Assembly (NCBI RefSeq): GCF_034661295.1
Contig: NZ_CP141062.1
Coordinates: 744,001-808,000 of the forward strand
Reading direction: 5' to 3'
DNA from: Faecalibacter sp. LW9
Lineage (GTDB): Bacteria; Bacteroidota; Bacteroidia; Flavobacteriales; Weeksellaceae
Length of the DNA: 64,000 nt
The translations under genes and the position numbers were made by a program. Shown here one piece after another: positions 46,711 through 55,268 of this stretch (position 1 is the stretch's first letter; every line of letters begins with the position of its first letter). The notes below the pieces were generated by a model. That model saw only the letters and a list, made by a program, of their open reading frames with translations, searched no databases and was not told the origin of the DNA.

Positions 46711-47907
46711 ATGAGGTTAGAACAGTATATTCATCAATTACTATTTCAGCACGATTGTGTAATCGTACCGAAATTTGGTGCATTTATATCGCATCCAACA
46801 AGTGCTTCAATTAACCCTGAGGATCATACGATCACTCCTCCTTATCATACATTAACCTTTAATTTATCATTGACAACGAGTGATGGAAAATTGGAACAAT
46901 GGTATGCTTTGATGGAGAAGGTTAATACAACTAAGGCTTCTTCCCTATTAGAAGAAGATGTGAACGATTGGCGAACACGTTTACAGAACGGTGAATCGAT
47001 CGTAATTGATAAGGTTGGATTGTTGAAAAAGAATGCTGAAGGTAAGGTAAACTTTGAACCTCATACTACCGATTATTTCCTTCCAGAAGCCTTTGGACTG
47101 AAAACAATCAAACCTAATTTAATTCTTAATACCGCTGTGGAAGAAGAAGTTGTGGAACGCAAAAGAAATTGGTCTTCTGTTTTAGCAGTTGCATCAATTA
47201 TCCCCATTTTAGTGGGAGGATATTTTTATTTTAATACGCCTCAAAATGTACAGAAATATGTGGATCATCAATGGAGTGGAATTGTTTTACCTGCCATCCA
47301 AGAAGCTGCTCCAAATCTTCTGAATTCTTCTACACCAATTGAAAAATTAAATCAAAAAGAAGACATTATTCACAATTTACCAACCACAATCGGTAATCCT
47401 TTAGCGTACGTAAAAGCTGGAACTACCATTTCATTACCTGCTCAAAATCCAACCGATTCAGTAGAAAATGATGTGCTTTCTCGCTATGAAATTACTGTGG
47501 TTGAAGAAAAACAGTTGAATAACGAAGAAAAAGAAGTAAAAGCCATTATCCGAAATTCGACAGCTGACGCTAAAGTCGATGCGAAAAAAGAACCTTCAAA
47601 AGTTGATGCAAAAGCAAAAGAAGAAACGGCTACAAATAAGGATAAAAAAGTAGCTGATGCCATTCGTATCGATGCCAATCCAAAGAAATATCAGGTGATT
47701 GCATCCTCTTTACGCCGTGCGGAAGATGCTGATCGCATGTTGCGTTTTCTTGAAAGTGAAGGATTTAAAAACGCAAGTATCGTGTATGTTAAAGGACGTT
47801 TTTATTATGTAACGTTTGATAGTTTTGATACGATGGAACAAGCTTCTAAATATTTGAATAAACTTCATTCCGATCGTCCAGATGCTTGGATTAGAGAACA
47901 CAAATAA
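46711..47907 (+). CDS. HU-CCDC81/SPOR-domain membrane protein
   Basis: 398 residues. Two N-terminal HU-like domains of the bacterial CCDC81 type (residues 1-60 and 68-135; HDCVIVPKFGAFISHP, and GESIVIDKVGLLKKN), one membrane segment (residues 152-170), a long Lys/Glu/Ala linker and a C-terminal SPOR domain (residues 325-395, KYQVIASSLRRAEDADRMLRF), which binds denuded glycan strands of septal peptidoglycan. The layout would place a DNA-binding-like domain in the cytoplasm and a wall-binding domain in the periplasm. Bacteroidota-specific. Divergent from dprA. Confidence 0.85.
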   Translation: MRLEQYIHQLLFQHDCVIVPKFGAFISHPTSASINPEDHTITPPYHTLTFNLSLTTSDGKLEQWYALMEKVNTTKASSLLEEDVNDWRTRLQNGESIVIDKVGLLKKNAEGKVNFEPHTTDYFLPEAFGLKTIKPNLILNTAVEEEVVERKRNWSSVLAVASIIPILVGGYFYFNTPQNVQKYVDHQWSGIVLPAIQEAAPNLLNSSTPIEKLNQKEDIIHNLPTTIGNPLAYVKAGTTISLPAQNPTDSVENDVLSRYEITVVEEKQLNNEEKEVKAIIRNSTADAKVDAKKEPSKVDAKAKEETATNKDKKVADAIRIDANPKKYQVIASSLRRAEDADRMLRFLESEGFKNASIVYVKGRFYYVTFDSFDTMEQASKYLNKLHSDRPDAWIREHK

Positions 47908-47934
47908 GAGAATTTTAATAACTCAATAATTTTC

Positions 47935-47973
47935 AAGACCTTTGTTAATTAATCGTAACAAAGGTCTTTTTTT
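47935..47973 (+). terminator. Terminator directly abutting the next start codon
   Basis: AAGACCTTTGTTA / TAACAAAGGTCTT, a perfect 13-bp stem with loop ATTAATCG, then a T run (47967-47973) that ends exactly at the thioesterase ATG (47974). It therefore also forms the whole 5' leader of the next gene. Confidence 0.88.
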
Positions 47974-48501
47974 ATGTCTAAAACAAAAACCCCGAAAGAA
48001 TCATTAGCAGTAATGACCAATTTGGTTCTTCCCAATGACAGCAACCAATTGAATAATATGTTTGGAGGAGAATTATTAGCACGAATGGATAGAATATCTG
48101 CTATTTCTGCTAAAATGCATTCTGGGAGCTTACAAGTGGTAACAGCAAGCGTAAATCACGTCTCTTTTAATCAACCCATTCCTTTAGGAAGTACGGTTAA
48201 ATTAGAGTCTAAAGTGACCCGCGCATTCAAAACTTCTATGGAAGTATATGTTGATGTGTACATCTACGATTATAATCAAGAAACGTTTACAAAAACAAAT
48301 GATGCCATCTATACTTTCGTAGCATTAGATGAGAACAATAAACCAGTGGAAGTACCCGAATTGGTACCTGAAACAGAATTGGAAATAGAACGATACAATG
48401 CGGCATTACGTCGTAAACAATTAAGCTTAGTTTTAGCTAAACGAATGAAACCAAGTGAAGCACACGAATTAAAAGTGTTATTTGAGGATCATGAAAATTA
48501 A
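47974..48501 (+). CDS. Acyl-CoA thioesterase (hotdog fold), long
   Basis: 175 residues. One hotdog domain with NQLNNMFGGELLARMDRISAISA near residue 23 and SVNHVSFNQPIPLGSTVKLESKVTRAFKTSMEVYVDVYI, then a helical C-terminal extension. Acyl-CoA hydrolase family; chain-length specificity is unknown. The start codon lies at the end of a terminator T run, so transcription must come through that hairpin or from a promoter inside it; no TAnnTTTG element was seen. Confidence 0.88.
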   Translation: MSKTKTPKESLAVMTNLVLPNDSNQLNNMFGGELLARMDRISAISAKMHSGSLQVVTASVNHVSFNQPIPLGSTVKLESKVTRAFKTSMEVYVDVYIYDYNQETFTKTNDAIYTFVALDENNKPVEVPELVPETELEIERYNAALRRKQLSLVLAKRMKPSEAHELKVLFEDHEN

Positions 48502-48530
48502 AAAAAGCCACTCGGACGAGTGGCTTTTTT
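48500..48530. terminator. Bidirectional terminator between two thioesterase genes
   Basis: AAAGCCACTCG / CGAGTGGCTTT stem, flanked by A7 and T7. Confidence 0.9.
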
Positions 48531-48925
48531 TAATTTCTATTTTGTAAACGATCTTTTACATATTCAACCTTTGTTTTTCCATGTGGAAATGGTCGACCAT
48601 GTTCGTCTAAATTAACCATGGTTATATTCTCCACAGTAATGATTGTTTCTCTGGTCATCATATTACGTACTTCACAACGTAAGATTAAAGAGGTACGCCC
48701 AAATTTTACGACGTCTATCCCAATTTCTATAATATCACCTTGTAATGCTGAAGACATAAAATTAATTTCCGACATGTATTTAGTTACAACATGAGGGTTT
48801 TCTAATTGCACCACACTATAAAGTGCAGCTTCTTCATCAATCCAAGCCAATAAACGACCTCCAAATAACGATCGATTCGGATTCAAATCTTCTGGTTTTA
48901 CCCATTTACGAGTGTGAAACTTCAT
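48530..48925 (-). CDS. Acyl-CoA thioesterase (hotdog fold), short
   Basis: 131 residues, a single hotdog domain: NPNRSLFGGRLLAWIDEEAALYSV near residue 17, then YMSEINFMSSALQGDIIEIGIDVVKFGRTSLILRCEV. Converges with the long thioesterase at 47974 and overlaps the oxidoreductase upstream by 20 bases, so it is the distal gene of a two- to three-gene transcript. Confidence 0.88.
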   Translation of the reverse strand: MKFHTRKWVKPEDLNPNRSLFGGRLLAWIDEEAALYSVVQLENPHVVTKYMSEINFMSSALQGDIIEIGIDVVKFGRTSLILRCEVRNMMTRETIITVENITMVNLDEHGRPFPHGKTKVEYVKDRLQNRN

Positions 48926-49907
48926 AATTCTTAATGCTATTTAATTTTTCTTGATGGGCAAAATGATTGGCATCTGTAATAAATTTCACCAAATCAACGG
49001 CATGCTCTCCATCTAAAATCGATGGATTATGACGTAATAAGGCATCCGAAACTTCTGTAATTGCCGATGGATGAAAGTTCTTTTGTTCGGTGGAAACATT
49101 CTTAGAACAACAGACATTTTTCAGATCACTATACAGCATTTGATTCAGGTATTGATCGCCAATTTTTACCGTTCCTTTTTCAGCTATGATGGTGATATTC
49201 GATTCAAAATTTTTATTAAATACCGATGTCGTATATGTCATATGACCTACCGCTTCCCCGGCATTGAAGTCAACATAACCACTGTCATCAAATTCTGTTA
49301 CATTTTCATGTGAAAAATTAAAACTTCTTGATCCGATACAAGTAACCTCATCAAACCAAAAATTAAGAATATCCACAAAGTGAGAAAATTGTGTGAATAA
49401 TACTCCACCATCCATATCCTCTGTACCATGCCATTCTCTCAGTTTATAGTAATTTTTATTTCTGTTCCAATAGCATTGAACATTCACCATGTGTATTTTT
49501 CCTAAAGCATTATTTTCCAATAACTTTTTAACGTATTGTACTACTGGTGAGAAACGCAATTGCATTGATGAAAATACACGTAACCCTTTTTCTTTCGCTA
49601 CGGCTAAAATTTCTTCCGCATCTTCTACATTTAATGCAATTGGCTTTTCTATAAAAACATTTTTTCCAGCCTTTAAACAACGGATAGCATGTTCACGATG
49701 TAATCCATTGGGTGTAGCAATTACCACGACATCTGTTTCCGTATCTTCTTGTAAGAAGCTCTCTAAAGCGGTATAGGTTTTTACCCCTAAATCAGATGGT
49801 AATTCAAAATCAATAATTGAAACTAATTGCGCATTTTCTGATTCTAAAATGGCTTGTTCATGAACTTTACCAATATGTCCATATCCAAGGATGGAAAAGT
49901 TTTTCAT
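48906..49907 (-). CDS. Gfo/Idh/MocA-family oxidoreductase
   Basis: 333 residues. N-terminal NAD(P)-binding GYGHIGKVHEQAI (residues 8-20), VVVIATPNGLHREHAIRCLKAGKNVFIEKPIAL with the family EKP motif near residue 95, and a C-terminal substrate domain with WNRNKNYYKLREWHGTEDMDGGVLFTQFSHFVDILNF. Resembles the UDP-sugar 3-dehydrogenases (WbpB/WlbA type) of surface-polysaccharide synthesis, but no other such genes are adjacent, so the substrate is open. Cytoplasmic. Confidence 0.85.
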   Translation of the reverse strand: MKNFSILGYGHIGKVHEQAILESENAQLVSIIDFELPSDLGVKTYTALESFLQEDTETDVVVIATPNGLHREHAIRCLKAGKNVFIEKPIALNVEDAEEILAVAKEKGLRVFSSMQLRFSPVVQYVKKLLENNALGKIHMVNVQCYWNRNKNYYKLREWHGTEDMDGGVLFTQFSHFVDILNFWFDEVTCIGSRSFNFSHENVTEFDDSGYVDFNAGEAVGHMTYTTSVFNKNFESNITIIAEKGTVKIGDQYLNQMLYSDLKNVCCSKNVSTEQKNFHPSAITEVSDALLRHNPSILDGEHAVDLVKFITDANHFAHQEKLNSIKNYEVSHS

Positions 49908-49910
49908 ATT

Positions 49911-51572
49911 TTATTTTATGATTTTTTCTAAAATCTTTTGAGTGATTAAGTAAGTCGGTTTTACACCTGTTAAACCTAATCCACCAGAAGCTAATGTACT
50001 TCCTGTTTCTAATGGGTTATCTGATGCATAATAAGCATACATCACTTTTACATCTTTGTCGATATGGTGTCTAATTTTTGACGCCACTTGAATCGCTTTA
50101 TGATAATGAGCACCTTCCATCTCTAATCCAATTGCTTGGAATGATGAATTTTTAAAGTATTCTAAAATGTCTTTGTTTTGTAATGATGTCCCTAAAACTG
50201 ATATCATTGGCACTTCATAAACGCCTAAACCACATCCTTCAAAATCTGCTGCAGTTAATTCGTTATCAAAGAAATAATTATCTGTTGTTCCTTCAAATAC
50301 ATGTGATGTTGCCACCATTAAGTCACCTTTTACACCTTCTAAAATTCCAGCTTTCCCCATAATGGCTACCGATTTCACATTCATTTTGAATGATACTTCT
50401 GGCGATTTATATGGTTTTAAAAGCTCATCCATCGCTTCGAATGCTTGCTCTCCAAAAGCGTAATCCATTACAATAATGACATCATTGTCTTTGGCTTTGG
50501 CATAAGAGAATGCAGTGTTCTTTAAATCAACTTTCGCTAAATCGATAATTTGCACATCGATATTAGTACCGGATTGATCTTTAATGTAAATTAAGCCCTG
50601 TTTTTGTACATATTCATGTAACTGATCGCGCATTAATTTATTGTTAGAAGCACTTAAATCTTCGTAGATTTCAACCGAATCCGCTTTGAATTTTCGTTTC
50701 AAGGCTTCATGTGCATATAACATATTCGATACCGAGTGCATGTTGGCACTGATGATATGAATATTCTTTTCTTGTAAATTATTGGCAAATAACTGACGTT
50801 TAATTTCATTCGCCCATTTTTCCCCAATGACATGGTGTCCAATCGACTCACGTAAGGTTGAGGTAAATGTAATTTCGCGTTTTTTGATGCCTAAACGATC
50901 TGCTTGGCTTGTCATTCCCATCCAATAAACCGTTTTAAAGAATTTATCTGGTTCGTCAGCTGTACTGAAGTAAGCGTGTATTCCTTGTGTTTCTTCGAAT
51001 GTACGTCCCAATATCGTCGATAAATGCATTAATGCCACCTCACGATCTTTACGCGTTAATTCTTTTCCAGAAACCACAATATCTTCGATAATTTCCCACA
51101 AACGATTTTTTGTTAAGGTTTGATTATCAAACGCACGATTTCTAATTTTATCGGCTTCGTTGAATAAGAACGTTAAGTGCGTTAAAATATCATAGATTTC
51201 TGAACGACCTCTTGAGATTTCAATATTCATTTGATCATCATCAATGCGGTAACAGAAACGACGTCTTTTTGCCGGAATAATCGGCGTGAAAATCGAACGA
51301 TCATATCCTTCATCCGCTGTGAAAGTGATAAATGGAGTTTCAACAATTCCATCAGGTAATCGGTCTAAAACATACATTAAACCACTTAATTCCACTTTAT
51401 TAGGATCCGTCATTGAACCATAGATTTCTGGTTCTAATTCGTATAATAAATTTCTTAAAATCTTACCAGGACTTCCTGAAATACGATAAACGCCACGGTG
51501 AAATAAGTGGCGCATTGAAATATATAATCTTTCGATCGCGTCTGTCGATCTTCTAGCTCTTGTTATTGACAT
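49911..51572 (-). CDS. DUF6909-type protein with nucleoside-phosphorylase-like C-terminus
   Basis: 553 residues, no signal peptide. The N-terminal 230 residues are helical and basic (RARRSTDAIERLYISMRHLF). The C-terminal half resembles the purine nucleoside phosphorylase/MTA nucleosidase fold: KSVAIMGKAGILEGVKGDLMVATSHVFEG, then GLEMEGAHYHKAIQVA near residue 487, like the ribose-binding EMEGA motif of that superfamily. The family is conserved in Bacteroidota without a demonstrated role, so a nucleoside-type substrate is only a hypothesis. The gene lies between DUF3109 and the oxidoreductase on the same strand. Confidence 0.7.
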   Translation of the reverse strand: MSITRARRSTDAIERLYISMRHLFHRGVYRISGSPGKILRNLLYELEPEIYGSMTDPNKVELSGLMYVLDRLPDGIVETPFITFTADEGYDRSIFTPIIPAKRRRFCYRIDDDQMNIEISRGRSEIYDILTHLTFLFNEADKIRNRAFDNQTLTKNRLWEIIEDIVVSGKELTRKDREVALMHLSTILGRTFEETQGIHAYFSTADEPDKFFKTVYWMGMTSQADRLGIKKREITFTSTLRESIGHHVIGEKWANEIKRQLFANNLQEKNIHIISANMHSVSNMLYAHEALKRKFKADSVEIYEDLSASNNKLMRDQLHEYVQKQGLIYIKDQSGTNIDVQIIDLAKVDLKNTAFSYAKAKDNDVIIVMDYAFGEQAFEAMDELLKPYKSPEVSFKMNVKSVAIMGKAGILEGVKGDLMVATSHVFEGTTDNYFFDNELTAADFEGCGLGVYEVPMISVLGTSLQNKDILEYFKNSSFQAIGLEMEGAHYHKAIQVASKIRHHIDKDVKVMYAYYASDNPLETGSTLASGGLGLTGVKPTYLITQKILEKIIK

Positions 51573-51580
51573 AATTTTTG

Positions 51581-52159
51581 TTACTTTTTTTGGTTGTTTA
51601 ATTCTGTTTGAACTTGCATTAATTCTTCATACCATTCTTCTCCGAATTTTCGAATTAAAGAATCTTTCGCAAACGTAGCAACGTTTACTTTTAATTCCTT
51701 ACCTAAGGTACAAGCATCTGAACAAATATCCCAAACATCATAGTTAACGGCAGTGAAATTTGAATATTCCTTAATACGGACAGGGTATAAGTGACAAGAA
51801 ATAGGCTTTTTGTAGTCGATTTTTCCATCTTCATAGGCTTTCTCTATCCCACATTTCGAGAAACCATTTTCTTCAAATACCAGGTAAGCACATTCGCGAT
51901 TGTTGACTAATGGAGTAACCCATTCACCATCTAAATCCATGGCGTATTTTCCTTCGTTCTCAATCACCTCAATTCCTTCTGGGCGTAAATAAGGTTTTAC
52001 ATCTTCGTAGATATCGTCCAAAATAGAAAGTTCATCCTCGTTTAATGGTGCTCCGGCATCCCCTTCTACACAGCAAATTCCTTTACATTTATTCAAGTTA
52101 CACACAAACTCCTCACTAAGCAATTCAGCAGAAACTAAAGTCTTTCCGATTTGGAACAT
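51581..52159 (-). CDS. DUF3109 family cysteine-rich protein
   Basis: 192 residues from the ATG at 52159. The frame is open to 52258, but that extension runs into the divergent dxs gene and its promoter and is not conserved in character. Cysteines are arranged as CNLNKCKGICC near residue 18, RECAYL, SKCGIEKAY, SCHLYPVR and DICSDAC, like the YkgJ-type zinc or iron-sulfur binding clusters (CxxxCxxxCC). Function unknown. Nine bases upstream of the DUF6909 gene, same strand. Confidence 0.82.
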   Translation of the reverse strand: MFQIGKTLVSAELLSEEFVCNLNKCKGICCVEGDAGAPLNEDELSILDDIYEDVKPYLRPEGIEVIENEGKYAMDLDGEWVTPLVNNRECAYLVFEENGFSKCGIEKAYEDGKIDYKKPISCHLYPVRIKEYSNFTAVNYDVWDICSDACTLGKELKVNVATFAKDSLIRKFGEEWYEELMQVQTELNNQKK

Positions 52160-52184
52160 AATTTTATCTATTTTTTGTAACCGA

Positions 52185-52192
52185 CAAAGATA
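52185..52192 (-). promoter_or_regulatory. -7 promoter element for DUF3109 gene
   Basis: TATCTTTG on the minus strand, 25 bases before the start codon. It supports the shorter start at 52159. Confidence 0.5.
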
Positions 52193-52214
52193 CGACGTTT
52201 TACTCAGAAAAATG

Positions 52215-52222
52215 TAATTTTG
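52215..52222 (+). promoter_or_regulatory. -7 promoter element of dxs
   Basis: TAATTTTG matches TAnnTTTG and ends 10 bases before the dxs ATG, implying a very short 5' leader. No clear -33 element. Confidence 0.5.
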
Positions 52223-52232
52223 TGAAAGAATA

Positions 52233-53975
52233 ATGGAAAGACTCATCAACAAAATCAATCATCCTAAGGAACTTAGGAAACTAAGCCGCGCTGCATTGCC
52301 CGGTTTAGCACAAGAAATTCGTGATTTTATTTTAGATACCTTAAGTACTAAACCAGGCCATCTTGGTGCTAGCTTAGGGGTCGTTGAACTTTCTATTGCA
52401 TTGCATTATTTTTACAATACGCCTGAAGATTTATTGATTTGGGATGTTGGCCATCAATGTTATCCTCATAAAATTCTTACCGGAAGAAGAGAAGCCTTTG
52501 ATACGTTACGTCAAGAAAACGGATTATCTGGATTTCCAACGCGCGAAGAAAGTGAATTTGATGTGTTTGGAACGGGACATTCTTCTACATCAATTTCTGC
52601 CATTGTAGGAATGGCAACAGCAGACCAAATTCATGGGGTTAATCGCCAACATATTGCTGTAATTGGTGATGCTTCTATTACATCCGGAATGAGTTTAGAA
52701 GCACTCAATCATTTGGGGGCAACTGACTTGGATGCTTTAATCATTTTAAATAATAATTCGATTGGAATTGATCCTTCAGTCGGTGGGTTAAAACAGCATT
52801 TTAATCAATTGACAAATAAGGGGCATTCGGTTTTCGAAGACTTTGGACTCCAAATGATCGGAACAGTTGATGGTCATGATTTTGATGCACTTTTTAATGC
52901 ATTTGAAAGAGCAAAATCCATCAAAGGACCAAAGGTCATTCACTTAAAGACCATCAAAGGAAAAGGGTACGAAAAAGCCGAATTGGATCAAGTCAAATGG
53001 CATGCTCCTGGATTATTTGATAAATCCACAGGTGAAATTACTCAAATAGTGAAAGAAAAATCCTTTCAAGATGTGTTTGGCGAAACCATGATGGATTTAT
53101 TAACCTACAATCAACAAATTGTAGCCATCACCCCCGCAATGGTGACAGGATCCAATCTGGTCAAATGCCATCAAAATTTCCCAACTCGTGTCATCGACGC
53201 CGGAATTGCAGAACAACATGCTGTAACCTTTGCTACCGGACTTGCTACTCAAAATATTGTACCTTATTGTACCATTTATTCAACATTTCTACAACGAGCG
53301 TATGACCAAGTGATACACGATGTCGCTTTGCAACATTTACCTGTTGTTTTTTGTATTGATCGTGCAGGAATTGTGGGGTCAGATGGTGCAACTCATCATG
53401 GATATTTTGATGTATCCATTTTAAATGCGATACCTCATCTTATTCTGGCTGCGCCAAGTAATGAAAAAGATTTCAAAAACATCTTATATACCGCCCAATT
53501 TACAAAACAACCATTTGCTATTCGTTTCCCTAAAGATGAAATCGAAAAATGCAATGATGCATTTGACTATGAAAAAATTGCTATTGGCACCTCTCATCGA
53601 TTGACAGAAGGTCATAAAATGGCAATTTTAAGTACAGGTCAATTCACACCTAAGCTTAAGCGAATTCTTAAAAAAAATCAGTTGGAAAATGAAGTCTGTT
53701 TAATTGATTTTCCATTCATCAAACCGTTAGACATTAAGACCATCAAAATTTTAGCCCTTAAATTCAAGGTGATTGTAACCTATGAAGATGGTATTTTGAA
53801 TGGTGGTTTTGGTGAAAGTGTCCTACACATCCTGAATGAAGTGCAATACAAAGGTAGTTTTAAAATGAATGGTTACCCTAATCAATTTATGGGACATGCT
53901 TCGATACAAGAATTGTATCGCCAAATGAAATTAGATGATGCCTCTATTTTAGCCTTTATTCAATCGTATCTCTAA
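52233..53975 (+). CDS. dxs: 1-Deoxy-D-xylulose-5-phosphate synthase
   Basis: 580 residues. ThDP-dependent condensation of pyruvate and glyceraldehyde 3-phosphate, first step of the MEP isoprenoid pathway. Motifs: GASLGVVELSIALHY near residue 44, WDVGHQCYPHKILTGRR near 70, the ThDP motif GDASITSGMSLEALNHLG near 144 with NNNSIGIDPSVGG, and the transketolase half with DAGIAEQHAVTFATGLA and CIDRAGIVGSDGATHHGYFD. Slightly shorter than the 600-640 residues usual for the family but complete. Confidence 0.96.
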   Translation: MERLINKINHPKELRKLSRAALPGLAQEIRDFILDTLSTKPGHLGASLGVVELSIALHYFYNTPEDLLIWDVGHQCYPHKILTGRREAFDTLRQENGLSGFPTREESEFDVFGTGHSSTSISAIVGMATADQIHGVNRQHIAVIGDASITSGMSLEALNHLGATDLDALIILNNNSIGIDPSVGGLKQHFNQLTNKGHSVFEDFGLQMIGTVDGHDFDALFNAFERAKSIKGPKVIHLKTIKGKGYEKAELDQVKWHAPGLFDKSTGEITQIVKEKSFQDVFGETMMDLLTYNQQIVAITPAMVTGSNLVKCHQNFPTRVIDAGIAEQHAVTFATGLATQNIVPYCTIYSTFLQRAYDQVIHDVALQHLPVVFCIDRAGIVGSDGATHHGYFDVSILNAIPHLILAAPSNEKDFKNILYTAQFTKQPFAIRFPKDEIEKCNDAFDYEKIAIGTSHRLTEGHKMAILSTGQFTPKLKRILKKNQLENEVCLIDFPFIKPLDIKTIKILALKFKVIVTYEDGILNGGFGESVLHILNEVQYKGSFKMNGYPNQFMGHASIQELYRQMKLDDASILAFIQSYL

Positions 53976-54019
53976 TTTGGAACAACAATTGTTTCCATCA
54001 AAATAAAAATACTCAGAAC

Positions 54020-54511
54020 ATGAAAAAAATAATTCCATTACTGATCATCTTTGGATGGGCTCTATCAGCTTGTTCACCGACAAAAAACTTAGACGAATTT
54101 TATTCCAAATACGATAAACGTGCAACTGTTATTCCTTTACCCTCTTTTGCGGTAAACTTAGCCAAAAAGAAAACAGATGCTAAAATTCTAGAGTACGTTA
54201 AGTCTGCAAAAGTGTTTGTTATTTCGAACGCTGGAAAAGGAAAACAAAATCGCGTAATCAAAGATTTGCTTTCAGCTACAAAAGGCGAAAATTTTGAACA
54301 AATGGTGAAATTAAAAGTCAAACGAAATAATCTGAGTGCCTCTTATTTAGAAAACGAAGGAAAGATCAATAAACTTATCTTAGGAGTTAATGGCTTAAGC
54401 AATGTTTTAGTCATTGATTCGAAAGTCGATTTAACAAAAGACGAGCTAGAACGTGCGTTAGAAGATATTGATTTGTCGGATTTAGAAGAACTAACTGATA
54501 TTTTAAAGTAG
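54020..54511 (+). CDS. DUF4252 lipoprotein
   Basis: 163 residues. Lipobox ALSAC (Cys 18). The rest matches the DUF4252 pattern: PSFAVNLAKKKTDAKILEYVKSAKVFVISN then KGENFEQMVKLKVKRNNLSASYLENEGKINKLILGVNGLSNVLVIDSK. In other Bacteroidota such genes are often near RNA polymerase ECF sigma factors, but none is present here. Function unknown. Confidence 0.8.
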   Translation: MKKIIPLLIIFGWALSACSPTKNLDEFYSKYDKRATVIPLPSFAVNLAKKKTDAKILEYVKSAKVFVISNAGKGKQNRVIKDLLSATKGENFEQMVKLKVKRNNLSASYLENEGKINKLILGVNGLSNVLVIDSKVDLTKDELERALEDIDLSDLEELTDILK

Positions 54512-54515
54512 TTTG

Positions 54516-54523
54516 TATCTTTG
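54516..54523 (+). promoter_or_regulatory. -7 promoter element of rsmI
   Basis: TATCTTTG ends 4 bases before the rsmI ATG at 54528; transcription would start at or next to the start codon. The -33 element is weak. Confidence 0.5.
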
Positions 54524-54527
54524 CGCT

Positions 54528-55205
54528 ATGAGTGGTAAATTATATTTGGTTCCTACACCAATTGGAAATTTAAAGGATATGACTTTTAGAGCAGTTGAAA
54601 TTCTAAAAGAGTCTGATGTTGTTCTAGCTGAAGATACACGCAACAGTGGAATCTTATTGAAGCATTATGAGATTGAAACTCCAATGCGTAGTTATCATAT
54701 GCATAATGAACATCAAGCAACAGAAGATATTATTCGCCAATTGAAAGATGGACAAATCATCTCCATTATTACTGATTCAGGTACCCCTGGAATATCGGAC
54801 CCTGGCTATTTATTAGCGAAAGAGTGTGTGGCGCATAACATCACTATTGAATGTTTACCAGGAGCTACAGCATTTGTTCCGGCATTGGTTGTATCAGGAT
54901 TACCAAATAATGAATTTACGTTTATTGGCTTTCTCCCTGTAAAAAAAGGGCGTAAAACAAAATTAGAGAGTTTAGTGGAAGAAAAGAAAACGATGGTCTT
55001 CTATGAATCGCCTCATAAAATTGGTCGTACACTAAAGGATTTAGCAGAAACCTTCGGAAATGAAAGAAGAGCCAGCTTGTCGCGTGAAATTTCGAAGAAA
55101 TTTGAAGAAACCCTTCGCGGTACGTTAAGCGAATTAGCAGAAATTGCAGAAAAGCGAAATTTAAAAGGTGAAATGGTTTTAGTCGTTGAAGGATTTCAAG
55201 GCTAA
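54528..55205 (+). CDS. rsmI: 16S rRNA (cytidine-1402-2'-O)-methyltransferase
   Basis: 225 residues from the ATG at 54528 (an in-frame ATG at 54513 would lie on the promoter). SAM-dependent methylation of C1402 in 16S rRNA. Tetrapyrrole-methylase fold: LYLVPTPIGNLKDMTFRAVEIL at the start, VLAEDTRNSGILLKHY near 36, ITDSGTPGISDPGYLL near 83, LPGATAFVPALVVSGLP near 113 and FYESPHKIG near 163. Confidence 0.95.
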   Translation: MSGKLYLVPTPIGNLKDMTFRAVEILKESDVVLAEDTRNSGILLKHYEIETPMRSYHMHNEHQATEDIIRQLKDGQIISIITDSGTPGISDPGYLLAKECVAHNITIECLPGATAFVPALVVSGLPNNEFTFIGFLPVKKGRKTKLESLVEEKKTMVFYESPHKIGRTLKDLAETFGNERRASLSREISKKFEETLRGTLSELAEIAEKRNLKGEMVLVVEGFQG

Positions 55206-55230
55206 AATATCATTCTTCATCAGAAAATAT

Positions 55231-55268
55231 AAAAAAAGACTTTCAATGGATGTTGAAAGTCTTTTTTA
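55231..55268. terminator. Bidirectional terminator between rsmI and recJ
   Basis: AGACTTTCAA / TTGAAAGTCT 10-bp stem with loop TGGATG, flanked by A7 and T6. Confidence 0.9.

Noticed and set aside
52160-52258. N-terminal extension of the DUF3109 protein
   Set aside because: It overlaps the dxs start and its own predicted promoter element at 52185-52192.
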